From Frankiales bacterium (GTDB taxonomy: Bacteria > Actinomycetota > Actinomycetes > Mycobacteriales > Jatrophihabitantaceae), in the NCBI GenBank assembly GCA_025963265.1, contig JAOPUY010000541.1:1-6991 (forward strand): a stretch of 6,991 bases of DNA, in the 5' to 3' direction. The position numbers and the translations under genes were made by a program. Below the pieces are notes generated by a model. That model was not told the origin of the DNA and made no database searches. It worked only from the letters and a program-made list of their open reading frames with translations. Of this stretch, positions 1 through 5,477 are shown in pieces (the stretch's first letter is position 1; every line of letters starts with the position of its first letter).

Positions 1-1099
1 ACTGGAAGTTGATGACGTGGGTGACGTCATCAACGTCAAGGCCGCGGGCGGCGACGTCGGTGTCCACGAGGACGTCTACCTTGCCGGAGCGGAAAGCCCG
101 CAGCGCCTGCTCGCGGGCCCCCTGCCCAAGGTCGCCGTGCACTGCCCCAGCCGCGAAGCCGCGCTCCACGAGCTCGTCGGCGACCTTCTGCGCAGTGCGC
201 TTGGTCCGGGTGAAGACCATGGTCAGACCGCGGCCCTCGGCCTGCAGGATGCGGGCCAAGACCTCGACCTTGTCCATGGCGTGCGCCCGGTAAGCGAACT
301 GGTCGACGTGCTCGGTGGCCGGGATCTCATTCGCCGTCTCGGCCCGGATCTGCATCGGCTGGATCATGAACTGGCGGGCCAGCGAGACGATCGGACCGGG
401 CATGGTCGCGGAGAACAACATCGTCTGGCGCGCCGCGGGCAGCATGGCCATCAGCTTCTCGATGTCGGGCAGGAAGCCCAAGTCGAGCATCTCATCGGCC
501 TCGTCGAGCACCAGGCAGCGCACGTTGCCGAGCACGAGATGACCCTGCTGAGAGAGGTCGAGCAGTCGCCCCGGCGTGCCGACGATGACGTCGGATCCGG
601 ACTTGAGCGCGTCGACCTGCGGCTCGTAGGCGCGGCCGCCGTAGATCGCGACCACCTTGGCCCCCAGGTCTTTGCTGGCGGTGGTGAGGTCGCCGGCGAC
701 TTGCACGGCCAATTCGCGGGTCGGTGCGATGACCAGCGCCTGCGGAGCAGCGCCCTTGGGGCTCGGCACCGCGATGCGGTTCAGCAGCGGCACGCCGAAG
801 CCGAGGGTCTTGCCGGTGCCGGTGCGGGCTTGCCCGATGAGGTCTTGGCCGGCCAAGGCGATCGGCAGGGTCAATTCTTGGATGGCGAAGGTGTGCTCGA
901 TGCCCACGGCCTTCAGGGACTTCACGATCTCCGGGCGGATGTCGAAGTCGGAGAACAGCGGGCTCTCGGCCTTCACCGGCGCGTGCGCGGCCAGCGGGGC
1001 CGGCTCGGCCGACCCGGGCTCGGCGCCGGTCACGGCGGGCGTAGTCTCAGGATCTTCCAGCTGTCCGGCGGCGTGGTTTTGTTGGGCAGGTTCAGTCAT
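1..1099 (-). CDS. DEAD-box ATP-dependent RNA helicase, C-terminus cut off by window edge
   Basis: This is a superfamily 2 RNA helicase, which uses ATP to unwind or remodel RNA duplexes in the cytoplasm. The 366 complete codons read without a stop and show the motifs in order: Q motif (F52 and Q74), motif I ARTGTGKT (91-98, K97), PTREL (127-131), TPGR (175-178), DEAD (199-202), SAT (230-232), motif IV around VFTRTK (295-300) and motif V ending TDVAARGLD (347-355). Motif VI (HRIGRTGR in the family) would lie beyond the left edge. Residues 1-45 are an Ala/Pro/Glu-rich, probably disordered leader. The ATG at 1099-1097 is the first start after an in-frame TGA at 1123-1121, so the start is secure, although no strong Shine-Dalgarno precedes it. 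Position 346 is Asp where the family usually has Ala. By order of neighbours it corresponds to mycobacterial RhlE. The gene is divergent from the ferritin-like gene. Confidence 0.96.
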   Translation of the reverse strand, partial: MTEPAQQNHAAGQLEDPETTPAVTGAEPGSAEPAPLAAHAPVKAESPLFSDFDIRPEIVKSLKAVGIEHTFAIQELTLPIALAGQDLIGQARTGTGKTLGFGVPLLNRIAVPSPKGAAPQALVIAPTRELAVQVAGDLTTASKDLGAKVVAIYGGRAYEPQVDALKSGSDVIVGTPGRLLDLSQQGHLVLGNVRCLVLDEADEMLDLGFLPDIEKLMAMLPAARQTMLFSATMPGPIVSLARQFMIQPMQIRAETANEIPATEHVDQFAYRAHAMDKVEVLARILQAEGRGLTMVFTRTKRTAQKVADELVERGFAAGAVHGDLGQGAREQALRAFRSGKVDVLVDTDVAARGLDVDDVTHVINFQ

Positions 1100-1222
1100 G
1101 TGGCAGGTTCCAATTCTGGTTCACAGGTGCGCTGTTCGGGCTGATGTGGTGGGCACCTGCTACTGCATGCCAGCTTGCCGGTCCGCGGCCGCCAGCGCGG
1201 CAGACACCCGCTAGGACGTGAG

Positions 1223-1255
1223 CTGGGGCGTTGAACAACCCGGCTCAAGCCCCAG
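1223..1255. repeat. Imperfect inverted repeat (hairpin) in divergent intergenic region
   Basis: CTGGGGC plus TTGA (1223-1229 and 1231-1234) pairs with TCAAGCCCCAG (1245-1255). This gives an 11-bp stem with one bulged G at 1230 and a 10-base loop. It lies between two divergent genes and has no T-run on either strand, so it is unlikely to be a terminator of an annotated gene. If the helicase is transcribed from further right it would fall in the helicase 5' leader; otherwise it could be a protein-binding site. Function unknown. Confidence 0.5.
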
Positions 1256-1256
1256 T

Positions 1257-1297
1257 CTAGCGCTCGGCGCCTGACCAGCCCGGGAGCTGGGCGCTAG
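1257..1297. repeat. Split inverted repeat overlapping the ferritin-like gene promoter
   Basis: The right arm GCTGGGCGCTAG (1286-1297) is continuous. Its complement on the left is split into CTAGCGC (1257-1263) and CCAGC (1275-1279) by 11 unpaired bases, with a 6-base loop at 1280-1285. The right arm runs into the proposed -10 box and the CCAGC half overlaps the end of the proposed -35. A DNA-binding protein here would therefore compete with RNA polymerase. Chance pairing in GC-rich DNA remains possible. Confidence 0.4.
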
Positions 1298-1300
1298 CCT
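1271..1300 (+). promoter_or_regulatory. Candidate promoter of the ferritin-like gene, giving a leaderless transcript
   Basis: The -35-like CTGACC (1271-1276) and -10-like TAGCCT (1295-1300, matching the actinobacterial TANNNT form) are separated by 18 bases. Transcription would start about 7 bases after the -10, which is the G of the GTG start codon at 1308. No Shine-Dalgarno is visible upstream of that GTG, in keeping with leaderless translation, which is common in actinobacteria. The boxes and spacing are seen; the start site is inferred. Confidence 0.5.
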
Positions 1301-1307
1301 CGCTCTT

Positions 1308-2033
1308 GTGACTAGCACTGGACCCGGGCCTCAGCTCGAGCATGAGCCCACCGTGGAGCCTGCCGTAGCGCCGGCCACGCCTGCCTTGGACGTCGAGCCG
1401 GCCGCCGTCCTCGACCTGCTCGGGGTGCTCGCCTATGGCGAGCTGAGCGCTTTCGACCGGATGGCGGCCGACGCCCGGATGGCGCCCACGGTCGCGGCGC
1501 GGGCCGCGCTGTCGGGGATGGCGGCGATCGAGATGAGCCACTACGACCGGCTGGTCGCGCGCATCTCGTCGATGGGTGAGGACCCCATGGCGGCGATGGC
1601 GCCCTTCGTCGAGACGTTCGAGGTGTTCCACGCCCGGACCGAGCCGCGCACCTGGGGCGAGGCGCTGGTCAAAGCCTATGTGGGCGACGGTCTGGCCGCG
1701 GACTTCTATCGCGAGGTCGCCGAGTTCGTCGACGTGTCGACCCGCGAGCTCGTCTTCGCGGCGCTGGCCGACGCGGGGAATTCAGACTTCGCGGTGCGGG
1801 AAGTCGGCCTGCTGATCGCCGCCGACGCGACGGCGGCCTCGCGGCTGTCGCTGTGGGGCCGGCGGCTGGTCGGCGAGGCGATCAGCCAGACCCAGCGGGT
1901 CGCGGCCGAGCGGGACGCCTTGACTCGGCTGATCGTCGGGGGAGCGGGCGGGCTGGCCGAGATCGGCCAGCTGATCGACCGCATCACCGCCAAGCACACC
2001 AAGCGGATGACATCGATCGGCTTGTCCAACTAG
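1308..2033 (+). CDS. Ferritin-like fold protein (MiaE_2-like, unknown function)
   Basis: The 241-residue, mostly helical protein resembles the actinobacterial ferritin-like family related to tRNA-(ms2io6A)-hydroxylase, represented in M. tuberculosis by Rv3210c (from memory). Residues 1-30 are a Pro/Glu/Ala-rich, likely disordered tail. The four-helix region starts near residue 33, with YGELSAFDRM (E45) and then IEMSHYDRL containing E75-x-x-H78, the ExxH spacing used by ferritin-like diiron proteins. Later helices include E118, D132, E136, E165 and D173 as possible further ligands. Whether a metal site is complete cannot be decided by eye, and many members of this group have no known activity. 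The GTG start at 1308 is chosen because the product length fits and a promoter lies at the spacing expected for leaderless initiation. It is tail-to-tail with the DUF3107 gene, 15 bases from its stop, with no terminator visible between them. Confidence 0.88.
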   Translation: MTSTGPGPQLEHEPTVEPAVAPATPALDVEPAAVLDLLGVLAYGELSAFDRMAADARMAPTVAARAALSGMAAIEMSHYDRLVARISSMGEDPMAAMAPFVETFEVFHARTEPRTWGEALVKAYVGDGLAADFYREVAEFVDVSTRELVFAALADAGNSDFAVREVGLLIAADATAASRLSLWGRRLVGEAISQTQRVAAERDALTRLIVGGAGGLAEIGQLIDRITAKHTKRMTSIGLSN

Positions 2034-2048
2034 GGGTCTGAGCGGGGG

Positions 2049-2276
2049 CTAGCCGGCGACGAACCCGACTCGGCGGACGTCGGCCTGGGCGATCTCGACG
2101 TAGGCGATGAGGTTGGCCGGAATGATGACCTTTCGACCGCGCTCATCGGTCAGCGACAGCTGGCCGTCCACGCTCTTCAGCGCGGCGGCGACCAATTCCT
2201 CGACCTCGGCGGGCGTGTGCGTGCTCTCCAGCGTGATCTCGCGGGGAGTGTGCAGAACGCCGATCTTGACCTCCAC
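2049..2276 (-). CDS. DUF3107 family small protein (TB9.4-like)
   Basis: This 75-residue protein begins VEVKIGVLHTPREI, the characteristic opening of the actinobacterial DUF3107 family, represented in M. tuberculosis by TB9.4 (Rv3208A, from memory). It looks like a small soluble alpha/beta protein: a beta strand at 2-8, a strand at 11-15, a helix near 20-33, then strands around SLTDERGRKVIIP and IAYVEI. No signal peptide, membrane segment or catalytic motif is visible, and its function is unknown. A longer open frame extends upstream to 2327, but the GTG at 2276-2274 is preferred because a perfect AGGAGG sits 6 bases before it and the family starts here. It lies 117 bases downstream of the TetR gene on the same strand. 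A TANNNT hexamer (minus strand, 2339-2334) lacks a convincing -35 partner, so read-through from the TetR promoter is as likely as an own promoter. Confidence 0.92.
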   Translation of the reverse strand: MEVKIGVLHTPREITLESTHTPAEVEELVAAALKSVDGQLSLTDERGRKVIIPANLIAYVEIAQADVRRVGFVAG

Positions 2277-2282
2277 GAGGAG

Positions 2283-2288
2283 CCTCCT
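2283..2288 (-). promoter_or_regulatory. Shine-Dalgarno AGGAGG that fixes the DUF3107 start
   Basis: AGGAGG on the minus strand (2288-2283) lies 6 bases upstream of the GTG at 2276. It is the strongest ribosome-binding site in the window and rules against the longer frame starting at 2327. It forms a near-palindrome with the CTCC that follows it (AGGAG-G-CTCCT). Confidence 0.85.
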
Positions 2289-2303
2289 GATTGCAAATCC
2301 GTT

Positions 2304-2313
2304 GTCGGCCGAC
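2304..2313. repeat. 10-bp perfect palindrome upstream of DUF3107
   Basis: GTCGGCCGAC is its own reverse complement and lies 28 bases before the DUF3107 start, in the gap after the TetR gene. It shares the form GTCRGCYGAC with the palindrome at 6679-6688. It could be an operator half-pair, but palindromes of this length are expected by chance several times in a GC-rich window of this size. Confidence 0.25.
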
Positions 2314-2393
2314 CCATTGACCGGCAACTGCTTACGCTAGCTGAGGCGTTGGCCGAAGGTGGTCCCGCCCGCTGCGCTCTCAGCGAACTCGCC

Positions 2394-3035
2394 TCAGGAC
2401 TCGGGCTTGCCCGCCAGCGGGAAGTGCGAGATGCCCCGCCACTGCAAGGTCTCCATGAGCCTGATCGCCTCGGCTTTGCTCACCGGCCGATCGGCGTCCA
2501 ACCACCAGGTGGCGGTGATCTGCGCCGCCCCGGTCAGCGCGGCGCCGAGCAGCTCAGCTTGCGGGCGGGACAGACCGGTGTCGGCGGCGACGGTCTCGGC
2601 GACCGCCTGCATGGTCAGCCGGGCCACCCGGTCGACCCGCTCCCGGACCGCGGGCTCGTTGCCGAGATCGGACTCGAAGATCAGTCGGAACGCGCCCTCG
2701 TCGCCCCGGTCGGCTCCGTCGACGAAATCGAAGTACGCGGTCATCACGTTGTGGATGCGGTCGCGGTTGTCCTCGGTGGCCGCCAGCGCGGTGCGCACCC
2801 GGCTCAGCAGCTCCTCGGCGTGGGTGTCCAGCAGCGCCAGGTACAGGTCGAGTTTGCCGGGGAAATGCTGGTAGAGCACCGGCTTGGAGACCCCGGCCCG
2901 GACGGCGATGTCATCCATGGCGGCGGCGTGGTAGCCATTGCTCACGAACACCTCTTGCGCCGCCGCGAGCAATTGCTTGCGCCGGGCTGAGCGCGGCAGC
3001 CGCGCCCGACCCGAACCCTCGACCGTCTCGGTCAT
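2394..3035 (-). CDS. TetR/AcrR family transcriptional regulator
   Basis: A 213-residue one-component regulator that would bind operator DNA as a dimer and release it on ligand binding. The N-terminal domain, roughly residues 13-60, has the TetR layout: RSARRKQLLAAAQEVF (helix 1), NGYHAAAMDDIAVRAGVS (helices 2 and 3) and the signature KPVLYQHFPGKLDLYLALL. The rest is a helical ligand/dimerisation domain (residues 65-213) whose ligand cannot be read from the sequence. The ATG at 3035 is chosen because GAGAGG lies 5 bases upstream; a GTG at 3056 would add 7 residues (MAGREAS) and is a weaker alternative. It corresponds by neighbourhood to mycobacterial Rv3208 (from memory). It is divergent from the alpha/beta hydrolase gene, with a 180-base shared region, so self-control and control of the hydrolase-DUF3152 pair are plausible. 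The DUF3107 gene follows on the same strand. Confidence 0.94.
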   Translation of the reverse strand: MTETVEGSGRARLPRSARRKQLLAAAQEVFVSNGYHAAAMDDIAVRAGVSKPVLYQHFPGKLDLYLALLDTHAEELLSRVRTALAATEDNRDRIHNVMTAYFDFVDGADRGDEGAFRLIFESDLGNEPAVRERVDRVARLTMQAVAETVAADTGLSRPQAELLGAALTGAAQITATWWLDADRPVSKAEAIRLMETLQWRGISHFPLAGKPES

Positions 3036-3091
3036 GGACGCCTCTCTGCCGGCCACGGCGCTGACCTGCTGGCCACCGCTGGCAAAGCGGG

Positions 3092-3120
3092 ATTCTAGTG
3101 CTCAGTACGCTGGCTGAGAC
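3092..3120 (-). promoter_or_regulatory. Candidate promoter of the TetR gene
   Basis: On the minus strand TAGAAT (3097-3092) differs from the TATAAT consensus at one position. A weak -35-like GTCTCA (3120-3115) lies 17 bases upstream. The predicted transcript would start near 3085, leaving a leader of about 50 bases containing the GAGAGG ribosome-binding site. Confidence 0.45.
3101..3118. promoter_or_regulatory. Candidate TetR operator (CTCAG-N8-CTGAG)
   Basis: CTCAG (3101-3105) and CTGAG (3114-3118) form an 18-base inverted repeat. It lies between the TetR gene's -10 and -35 boxes, and its central spacer contains TACGCT (3106-3111), a TANNNT hexamer on the plus strand facing the hydrolase gene. 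Position and size suit a TetR dimer acting on both divergent promoters. The arms are only 5 bp, so this remains a candidate. Confidence 0.35.
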
Positions 3121-3202
3121 GGGGTCGCCGCCTGCGGGCCGATGTTCGCGCCCGAGCGCCTGTCGCCGGCTGTCGCCGCCTGGCGCCATTACAAGCAGCT
3201 CT

Positions 3203-3208
3203 GGAGGA
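3203..3208 (+). promoter_or_regulatory. Shine-Dalgarno of the alpha/beta hydrolase gene
   Basis: GGAGGA lies 7 bases upstream of the ATG at 3216, a near-ideal spacing that supports this start over the later GTG and CTG codons in the same frame. Confidence 0.8.
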
Positions 3209-3215
3209 CGAGGGT

Positions 3216-4274
3216 ATGACCGCGATCGCCCTGCGCTCCCGCAGCCGACGGGCGCCGCTCACCGGCGCCGCCCGGGTGGCGCGCCTCAGCCAACTGCCCG
3301 TGGCCGCGCCCGACGTCGCCCGCGACCCGTGGCCGGGGCGCTTTGAACGGCTGGCCGGCGCCGACATCTTCGTCCGCGCGACGCCGCCGGTCGATCCGGG
3401 CCCGAACCAACTGTCCGGCCGGCCAGCGGGCGGCGGGCCCGAGCCGGCGCTTTACGTGCACGGGCTCGGTGGCGCCAGCACCAACTTCACCGACCTCGCG
3501 GACTTGCTCTCGCCGTGGTTTGACGGCCACGCGCTGGACTTGCCCGGTTTTGGGCAGTCCGGACCGCCGCTGGGGGGCGACTACTCCATCGCCGCCCACG
3601 CGCGCGTCGTGGTGGCCTATCTGGAGCGCTCAGGCCGCGGCCCGGTGCATTTGGTCGGCAACTCCATGGGCGGCGCGATCTCGATCCAGGTGGCGGCCAG
3701 CCGACCCGACTTGGTGCGCACGCTGACCCTGGTCTCGCCGGCCGTGCCCGACCTGCGGCTGCACAACCAGGCGATGCTCGTGATCCCCGTGCTGCTCATC
3801 CCGCCGGTGGGCCGCCGGGCCCTGCGCCGCTTGGACCAGACCGCCGCCGAAAACCGGGCTCGGGCCACGATCGAGCTGTGCTTCGCCCATCCGGAGCGGG
3901 TGCCTGACAAACGTCTGGCCGAGGCGGTCGCCGATGTCACCGCCCGCCGCCAGCAAGACTGGGCCCACGACGCGATGCTGGCCTCGCTCCGCGGCATCGT
4001 GCGCAGCTACCTGACGCCGCGCTCGCGTTCGGCCTGGCAGTCGCTGCGCGAGATCTCGGTCCCGAGCCTGGTGGTGTGGGGCGATCAAGACAAGCTCGTG
4101 CACGTGTCCAACGCCGAGCCAGTCGCTCAATCGCTCGGTGACGCGAGCTTGCTCGTGCTGCCCGACGTCGGCCACACCGCCCAGTTGGAGGACCCGGTCA
4201 GCACCGCACGGGCGATTCTGGGCCTTGCCGAGCGCGCAAATGACGGCCTCGGCCCGGCGGGTGTGGGAGCCTGA
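3216..4274 (+). CDS. Alpha/beta-fold hydrolase
   Basis: A 352-residue serine hydrolase of the alpha/beta fold; the substrate is not known. The core starts near residue 76. The oxyanion segment is YVHGLGG (80-86, H82-G83), followed by HALDLPGFGQSG (105-116). The nucleophile elbow is GNSMGG with S150, the acid is most likely D292 in WGDQDKLV, and the general base is H320 in VGHTAQLEDP, so the triad is complete. Residues about 180-265 form the cap region between core strands, with a hydrophobic stretch LVIPVLLIPPVG (188-199). The first 45 residues are Arg/Ala-rich without a clear signal peptide, so the enzyme is probably cytoplasmic. The start is supported by GGAGGA at 3203. Its stop is 4 bases before the start of the DUF3152 gene, which indicates a two-gene operon. 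It is transcribed away from the TetR gene, which may repress it. Esterase, lipase and C-C hydrolase activities cannot be told apart here. Confidence 0.93.
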   Translation: MTAIALRSRSRRAPLTGAARVARLSQLPVAAPDVARDPWPGRFERLAGADIFVRATPPVDPGPNQLSGRPAGGGPEPALYVHGLGGASTNFTDLADLLSPWFDGHALDLPGFGQSGPPLGGDYSIAAHARVVVAYLERSGRGPVHLVGNSMGGAISIQVAASRPDLVRTLTLVSPAVPDLRLHNQAMLVIPVLLIPPVGRRALRRLDQTAAENRARATIELCFAHPERVPDKRLAEAVADVTARRQQDWAHDAMLASLRGIVRSYLTPRSRSAWQSLREISVPSLVVWGDQDKLVHVSNAEPVAQSLGDASLLVLPDVGHTAQLEDPVSTARAILGLAERANDGLGPAGVGA

Positions 4275-4278
4275 TCGC

Positions 4279-5313
4279 GTGACGCACCCGAGGGCGCCCG
4301 AACACACGCGGTCGTCCGCCTCCAACCAGGCTGGCCGGACCAGGCCGTCGCACGCCAGCCCCCCGCCCGGCCGGCGCCCGCCGGAGCGCGCGCGGACGAG
4401 TGGCCATCAGCGTCCGCCCCGTCGCGGGCTCTGGTCCCGGTTCACTGATCGTTACGGCTGGCGGGCCTACGCGCTGCCGGTGTTGGTCGTGCTGACGGTC
4501 GTCGCGCTGGCGACCACTCGGTCGCCGAGCGCGGTGAAACGGGTGCTGGGCGATTCTCCCGCCTCGGTGGCCACGGCGGCGGGACCGCCGCCGGCGCCCT
4601 CGACCGAGAAGCTCAAGTCCGACGACCCCGGGGCCGGGGCGCTGGAGAGTCAGCTTCCGCCGATGAAACTGCCGCCCGGGCCGGCCTACACGACGACCGG
4701 CTCCGGGACTTACTCGATCATCCCCGGCACCTCGGCCGTGATCGGGCAGGGAACCGTGCACCGATTCTCCATCGAGGTCGAGAACGGCGTCACCGGCATA
4801 GACCTGAAGAGCTTTGCCGCGACGGTGATGTCGGCGCTGAGCAACGCCCAATCCTGGACGGCGGACGGCACCACCGCCCTGCAGCGGGTGGACAGCGGCC
4901 CGGTCGACTTCCACGTCACCTTGGTCTCCTCGATGACCGTGCGGCAGCTGTGCGGCTACGAGCTGCCGGTCGAGTCCTCCTGCTTCTCAGCCGGGGCCGG
5001 CAATCGAGTCGTCCTCAACGTGGCTCGCTGGGTGCGCGGGGCGAAGGCCTACTCCAGCGATCTGGCCACCTACCGCCTGTACGCGGTCAACCACGAGGTC
5101 GGCCACGCGCTGGGCCACAACCACGCGCACAACTGCCTGGCCAGCGGGATCGCGCCGGTGATGATGCAGCAGACCTTCGGCACCAAGACGGCCAGCGGCC
5201 AGATCTGCCAACCCAATCCGTGGCCCTATCCGACCGGGGTGAAAGACGCGCCCGGGCCGGAGCAGCCCGGCGATCAGGCCGACCTCAACTTCTACCGCCT
5301 CAACTCCAGCTGA
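4279..5313 (+). CDS. DUF3152 membrane-anchored protein with metzincin-like zinc motif
   Basis: A 344-residue protein with a Pro/Arg-rich cytoplasmic tail (1-60), one membrane segment (about 61-80, WRAYALPVLVVLTVVALATT), a Pro/Ser-rich linker (about 90-140) and a C-terminal extracytoplasmic domain that I recognise as DUF3152. This domain carries NHEVGHALGHNHAHN, giving HExxHxxGxxH with H272, E273, H276, G279 and H282. A Met-turn-like APVMMQQT (292-299) follows; together these are the marks of metzincin zinc proteases. Cys 225, 235, 286 and 310 could form two disulfides outside the membrane. The positive N-terminus before the hydrophobic segment suggests an N-in signal anchor. The GTG at 4279 is preferred: GGGAG lies 9 bases upstream and it starts 4 bases after the hydrolase stop. 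The open frame runs further upstream, but only inside the hydrolase gene. Protease activity and target are inferred, not known; the M. tuberculosis relative Rv3207c (from memory) is also uncharacterised. Confidence 0.9.
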   Translation: MTHPRAPEHTRSSASNQAGRTRPSHASPPPGRRPPERARTSGHQRPPRRGLWSRFTDRYGWRAYALPVLVVLTVVALATTRSPSAVKRVLGDSPASVATAAGPPPAPSTEKLKSDDPGAGALESQLPPMKLPPGPAYTTTGSGTYSIIPGTSAVIGQGTVHRFSIEVENGVTGIDLKSFAATVMSALSNAQSWTADGTTALQRVDSGPVDFHVTLVSSMTVRQLCGYELPVESSCFSAGAGNRVVLNVARWVRGAKAYSSDLATYRLYAVNHEVGHALGHNHAHNCLASGIAPVMMQQTFGTKTASGQICQPNPWPYPTGVKDAPGPEQPGDQADLNFYRLNSS

Positions 5314-5314
5314 G

Positions 5315-5358
5315 CGGCCGGCCGGGCCGAGCTGGCGGCGGCGGGCGGCGGCCGGCCG
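5315..5358. terminator. GC-rich hairpin after the DUF3152 gene, possible terminator
   Basis: CGGCCGGCCG occurs at 5315-5324 and again at 5349-5358. The 10-mer is self-complementary, so the two copies can pair across a 24-base loop. It begins 2 bases after the DUF3152 stop and precedes the moeZ promoter region. No T-run follows, so at most it is a U-less terminator or a pause/stability element; the whole stretch is low-complexity G+C. Confidence 0.35.
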
Positions 5359-5386
5359 GCGGTGGCCGGGGGCGACGGACCGGCGA

Positions 5387-5416
5387 TAGACAATGATGGG
5401 AATCCTCGCCTACGGT
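5387..5416 (+). promoter_or_regulatory. Candidate moeZ promoter
   Basis: TAGACA (5387-5392, five of six bases of TTGACA) and TACGGT (5411-5416, TANNNT form) are 18 bases apart. Transcription would start near 5423, giving a leader of about 55 bases before the GTG at 5478. This would make moeZ independent of the hydrolase-DUF3152 operon. Confidence 0.4.
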
Positions 5417-5477
5417 CGCGACGTTGTGCCTGCGAGAATGAATCTGACGAACTGTGCCCTTGGAAGGACCTGAAGTC

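Noticed and set aside
22..32. TGACGTCA-type palindrome near the left edge
   Set aside because: It lies within helicase codons for conserved residues (VDDVTHV) and is explained by coding sequence.
17..1144. A 375-codon plus-strand open frame opposite the helicase
   Set aside because: The minus strand encodes all helicase motifs in one frame; the plus-strand product has no recognisable fold and reflects codon-position GC bias.
2034..2048. Bidirectional terminator between the convergent ferritin-like and DUF3107 genes
   Set aside because: The 15-base gap holds no stem with a T-run; only an 8-bp palindrome (GGCTAGCC) at the DUF3107 stop is visible.
2277..2327. Upstream extension of the DUF3107 protein by 17 residues
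   Set aside because: The perfect AGGAGG lies inside this stretch and the known family begins at VEVKIG.
3160..3179. Two tandem copies of a 10-base unit (CTGTCGCCGG, CTGTCGCCGC) upstream of the hydrolase gene
   Set aside because: Only two short copies in GC-rich sequence; too little to call a functional repeat.
4138..4278. A longer N-terminus for the DUF3152 protein starting inside the hydrolase gene
   Set aside because: The hydrolase frame here encodes its catalytic His region, and the GTG at 4279 has a Shine-Dalgarno and operon-like spacing.
4198..4914. Minus-strand open frame of 238 codons opposite the hydrolase end and the DUF3152 gene
   Set aside because: Arg/Gly-rich product without motifs; it overlaps two well-supported genes.
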